Assembly (NCBI RefSeq): GCF_963678635.1
Contig: NC_087062.1
Location: 89,007,845-89,071,844 of the forward strand
Source: Symsagittifera roscoffensis
Lineage: Eukaryota > Xenacoelomorpha > Acoela > Convolutidae
Direction: 5' to 3'
Length of the DNA: 64,000 nucleotides
The notes beneath the pieces are model-generated. The model was not told the origin of the DNA. It worked only from the letters and a program-made list of their open reading frames with translations, and searched no databases. A program made the translations under genes and the position numbers. Shown piece by piece: positions 61,504-64,000 of this stretch. Every line of letters starts with the position of its first letter. Within the stretch, counting starts at the first letter, position 1.

Positions 61504-61967
61504 CAAGACTGCTCGTATCAGGCAGTCTTGATTTTTCCAAACGCTTTTTAGGTCTTCGAAGAAGCCTTCGCATAAAAAACTGATAATTATTACAAATTTT
61601 CACGCCATATACAACTCAAAATGACAAATTTCGCTCTTGTTAAGGTATCAATTATGGCAAAAAGCCTGCTTCAATTAATTTGGAACGATATCTAAGACGG
61701 ATTAAATCTCCGCTTAAGCGTTAATAACGCGAAATATATCACGCATTAATTGTCCCAAATTGACCAAACTGGCAACATTTAAACCCCCATAGCGTTACAA
61801 AAACTAATCAAAAGTGGTTTATCTTTCAAAATTTGAGCTCAGAACAGCAACACTTTTCGGTTGATTTTTAAAAATTTCGTCAAGAAAGGCGAGCTAAAAA
61901 GTCGAAGGTTGCTTGGAGAAAAAAAACACCCTGAGCAAGCACAAATGTTCCGCTACTTTCGTATGGG
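61501..61967 (+). repeat. Hairpin-ended repeat family, copy H (tandem to G)
   Basis: Starts within the last bases of copy G (CGGAACAACAAGACTGCTCG) and runs to ACAAATGTTCCGCTACTTTC, then GTATGGG. Head-to-tail with G in the same orientation. The head hairpin arm is diverged. Confidence 0.85.
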
Positions 61968-64000
61968 TTATTACTTTTCTGTCAATAATAAACCTCTAAA
62001 AAAAAGAGACGTCTTGTCACATTTTAGTTCATCTGAATACAAATTTTTCACACTAAATAAAGGTTTCAATTATATATTTTCATTGTAGCTGAAATGTTCC
62101 CGCGGTAGGTGAAAATAACTCTTCTAAACAAAACAATTTGCTGATTTTTTCGGGTCAAAAAACTAAATGCGCATCATAAAACAAATCTATTCGAGAAGAA
62201 ATGGAAAAATAAAGAACCAAAATTTAAATTGATTTGACGACTCCTAAAACCAATTTTCCATTTTCGCATTAAAAAGCGTCCAGGAAACACATAAAATCTG
62301 AGCAATTTAGATGGAAGGTCGTGGACAAAAACGGCAAACAAAGGGATTCTAATCGATTAAAATCGAAAAAAGTTGGATACAGGATTCGCGTTCAACTTTC
62401 AGCATCAATTAAAAAGCTATCAGTTTTAATAGACTTGCTTCAAATCGAACACAGGCAGTCACGCTAATATAGTGATGTGTGAGCAGGCATGGCCCATGAA
62501 GTTTCAAGGATTGAGCACCCAAATAAAAATAAATGGCGTGAATAAAAAACCACTCTAAGCCTTTGTACTCCTGACTTTCACCGAAAGTCGGCACAAAAAC
62601 AGACTTTTATTGTGCATGCTCGTTTATGATCATAAAATTTGTGTTTTTTGTTGATTCTAAAAATTATCAACACAAATTTTGTTTCCATTTTTGTAAATGG
62701 GGAAACGAAAATGGGTAAAAAGTTTGTATTTGGGTGTGTTTCAGTTTTTTTTGGTTTTCCACACAAAATCAGGATTCAAAATTAGGGGTGAAGTGATTAT
62801 TATTTGAATGGGTGCATTGAAAATCAGGAACCAGAATGAGTCCACTGATTATTATTTGAATGGGCCTAGTGATATATAATATAAAAGCCCGTTCAGTCGT
62901 GATTTGAACAACAATAAATGTTTGGAAAAAATGTCCCACTGTCGAGAAACATTAGTTAGAATTTTTCAATTTTAGTCTAATTTCGCAAAAATAAAGCAAT
63001 TTTCCATTAAAGCAAGAAAAAGCAAGAAAAAGGATAAGCCTTGAAACCCTTGTTTTTTTTCATTAAGTTTTTTGAAGTTTCAAGCGGCATTTTCTGAATT
63101 TTTACTTTATGATTTTTTTTGTCATTTTTGTCGAAACCTGATGCCTAATTGTTCTACTTTGCTGTGATTGTCAAATATACCGAAATTTTAAGTTGTTTTT
63201 ATTAACGGAACGGGTCGAATGATACATCATACAAAAACCTTTTCAGTTGTGATTCGAACGACATTGAAAAAATCTAAAAAATTTGTCTCATAGTCGAGAA
63301 AAACCTGTTTTTTTTTTGAGTTTAAGCCTTATTTCGTTGTTTATATTACACTTGCGGGAGCAATTGTTTTTTAATAGGAGAAATAGAAACATTTTAATAA
63401 AATCCGTTTGTCATAGGTTTCAAATCTGTCATGCTGAGTGGACTTTCCTTTTTCAATGCCGTATACTAGGCGGTTCATTAGGCAAAAATTTTTTGCTCGT
63501 CCGTGAGTATAGGGAGGAGGCATAAAACGTTCAATGTTTTTTCGGCTCACATTTTTGCAATGATTGCGAAATGTGCCGGCATCCAAAATGTGTCGGCATC
63601 GTAAATTCTGTTCCAAATGTGAGTGTGATTTTTGCTGTTGCCTTTTTATGGTGTTTGTGCAAAGTCGAATAACCTACGAAGCAAAATCATCAAAAAATGA
63701 ATTTTTTTTTAAATATTATTTTTACAATTCGTAAAAGATTTGATCGCCCCTCCTTGTGTTAACGCCGAGTAATTAGGGTGAAATGATCTCGTGATTGTCG
63801 ATTCGACTCTTTCAAAATAAAATGAAACTTTTTTTTTCTATATGCGAAGGTCTGCTAAGCCAGCCTCTGTGTAGAGTTTTGGTTAATTTAGAAAAAAAAG
63901 TGATAAAACCTTTCTTAGAATTTCATCGGAACAAATATTTTTCATTTTTGTTCTCAAAATTTTAATTTTAACTCAATAAAATTTTAAATACACCAAAATT
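61968..64000. other. 2-kb non-coding right end
   Basis: No convincing exon. A partial family tail lies near 62530-62600. A ~110-bp repeat occurs at about 62850-62985 and 63200-63310 (AGTCGTGATTTGAAC.AC / AGTTGTGATTCGAACGAC, then TGTC.CA..GTCGAGAAA). The missing 5' exons of the Cys-rich gene would be expected here or further right. Confidence 0.5.

Noticed and set aside
62878..62905. TATATAATATAAAAG followed by TTCAGTCG as a core promoter
   Set aside because: Spacing between TATA and the initiator-like word is too short and no gene follows on the plus strand.
63371..63616. Cys-containing 81-codon minus-strand frame, considered as an upstream exon of the Cys-rich gene
   Set aside because: No acceptor/donor pair in the required phase, and the sequence contains a small internal repeat; no support.

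Overview
This is a nuclear window from an AT-rich, repeat-laden metazoan genome, probably an invertebrate. The evidence is one conserved spliced eukaryotic gene (VPS4), GT-AG introns, and Ty3/gypsy, CR1-type LINE, Polinton-type, hAT-type and FLYWCH/MULE-type mobile sequences. I cannot name the clade from sequence alone.

Layout. 1-8156 (minus): a Ty3/gypsy retrotransposon, cut by the left edge, with an intact long Gag-protease frame and a pol frame broken twice. 8157-12828: a 4.7-kb non-coding block full of a CCGGATT-type motif in both orientations, a ~610-bp tandem duplication and a perfect 11-bp hairpin. 12829-16545 (minus): a near-intact CR1-like LINE whose ORF1 (PHD finger) and ORF2 (endonuclease plus reverse transcriptase) lie in one frame separated by a single UGA followed by CUA. 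17536-23776 (plus): the ESCRT ATPase VPS4, reconstructed here as six coding exons giving 437 aa. 24-29.9 kb: gene-poor, with tandem repeats. 29.98-33.42 kb (minus): a decayed Polinton/adintovirus-type DNA polymerase B. 34847-60863 (minus): two exons of an unrecognised Cys-rich host gene separated by a 25.3-kb intron. That intron contains repeat debris, a FLYWCH fragment (38.3 kb), a hAT-like MITE with an exact 8-bp target duplication (40467-40952), and the main discovery of the window. 60.9-64 kb: repeats.

The centrepiece is an 18,911-bp LTR retroelement (41426-60336, minus strand) with 410-bp LTRs in which I find no differences and a 4-bp GGAG target duplication, so it inserted very recently and looks complete. 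It carries eight open frames in a chain, most overlapping their neighbour: a basic 155-aa protein, a 201-aa protein, a 2543-codon Gag-protease-RT-RNase H-integrase frame without an initial ATG, two tiny membrane proteins, a 378-codon frame with no ATG, an 872-aa envelope-like glycoprotein, and a 599-aa protein of unknown function. The arrangement is that of a complex retrovirus: genes upstream of gag, genes between pol and env, and a gene after env, joined by ATGA overlaps, a -1 frame overlap and probably splicing. The coding strand is A/C-rich and G-poor, unlike the flanking genome.

A further thread is a ~0.5-kb dispersed repeat with a hairpin at each end, present in about ten full or partial copies on both strands from 20.9 to 62.6 kb, once as a head-to-tail pair. 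It has no coding capacity and I could not assign it to a known class.
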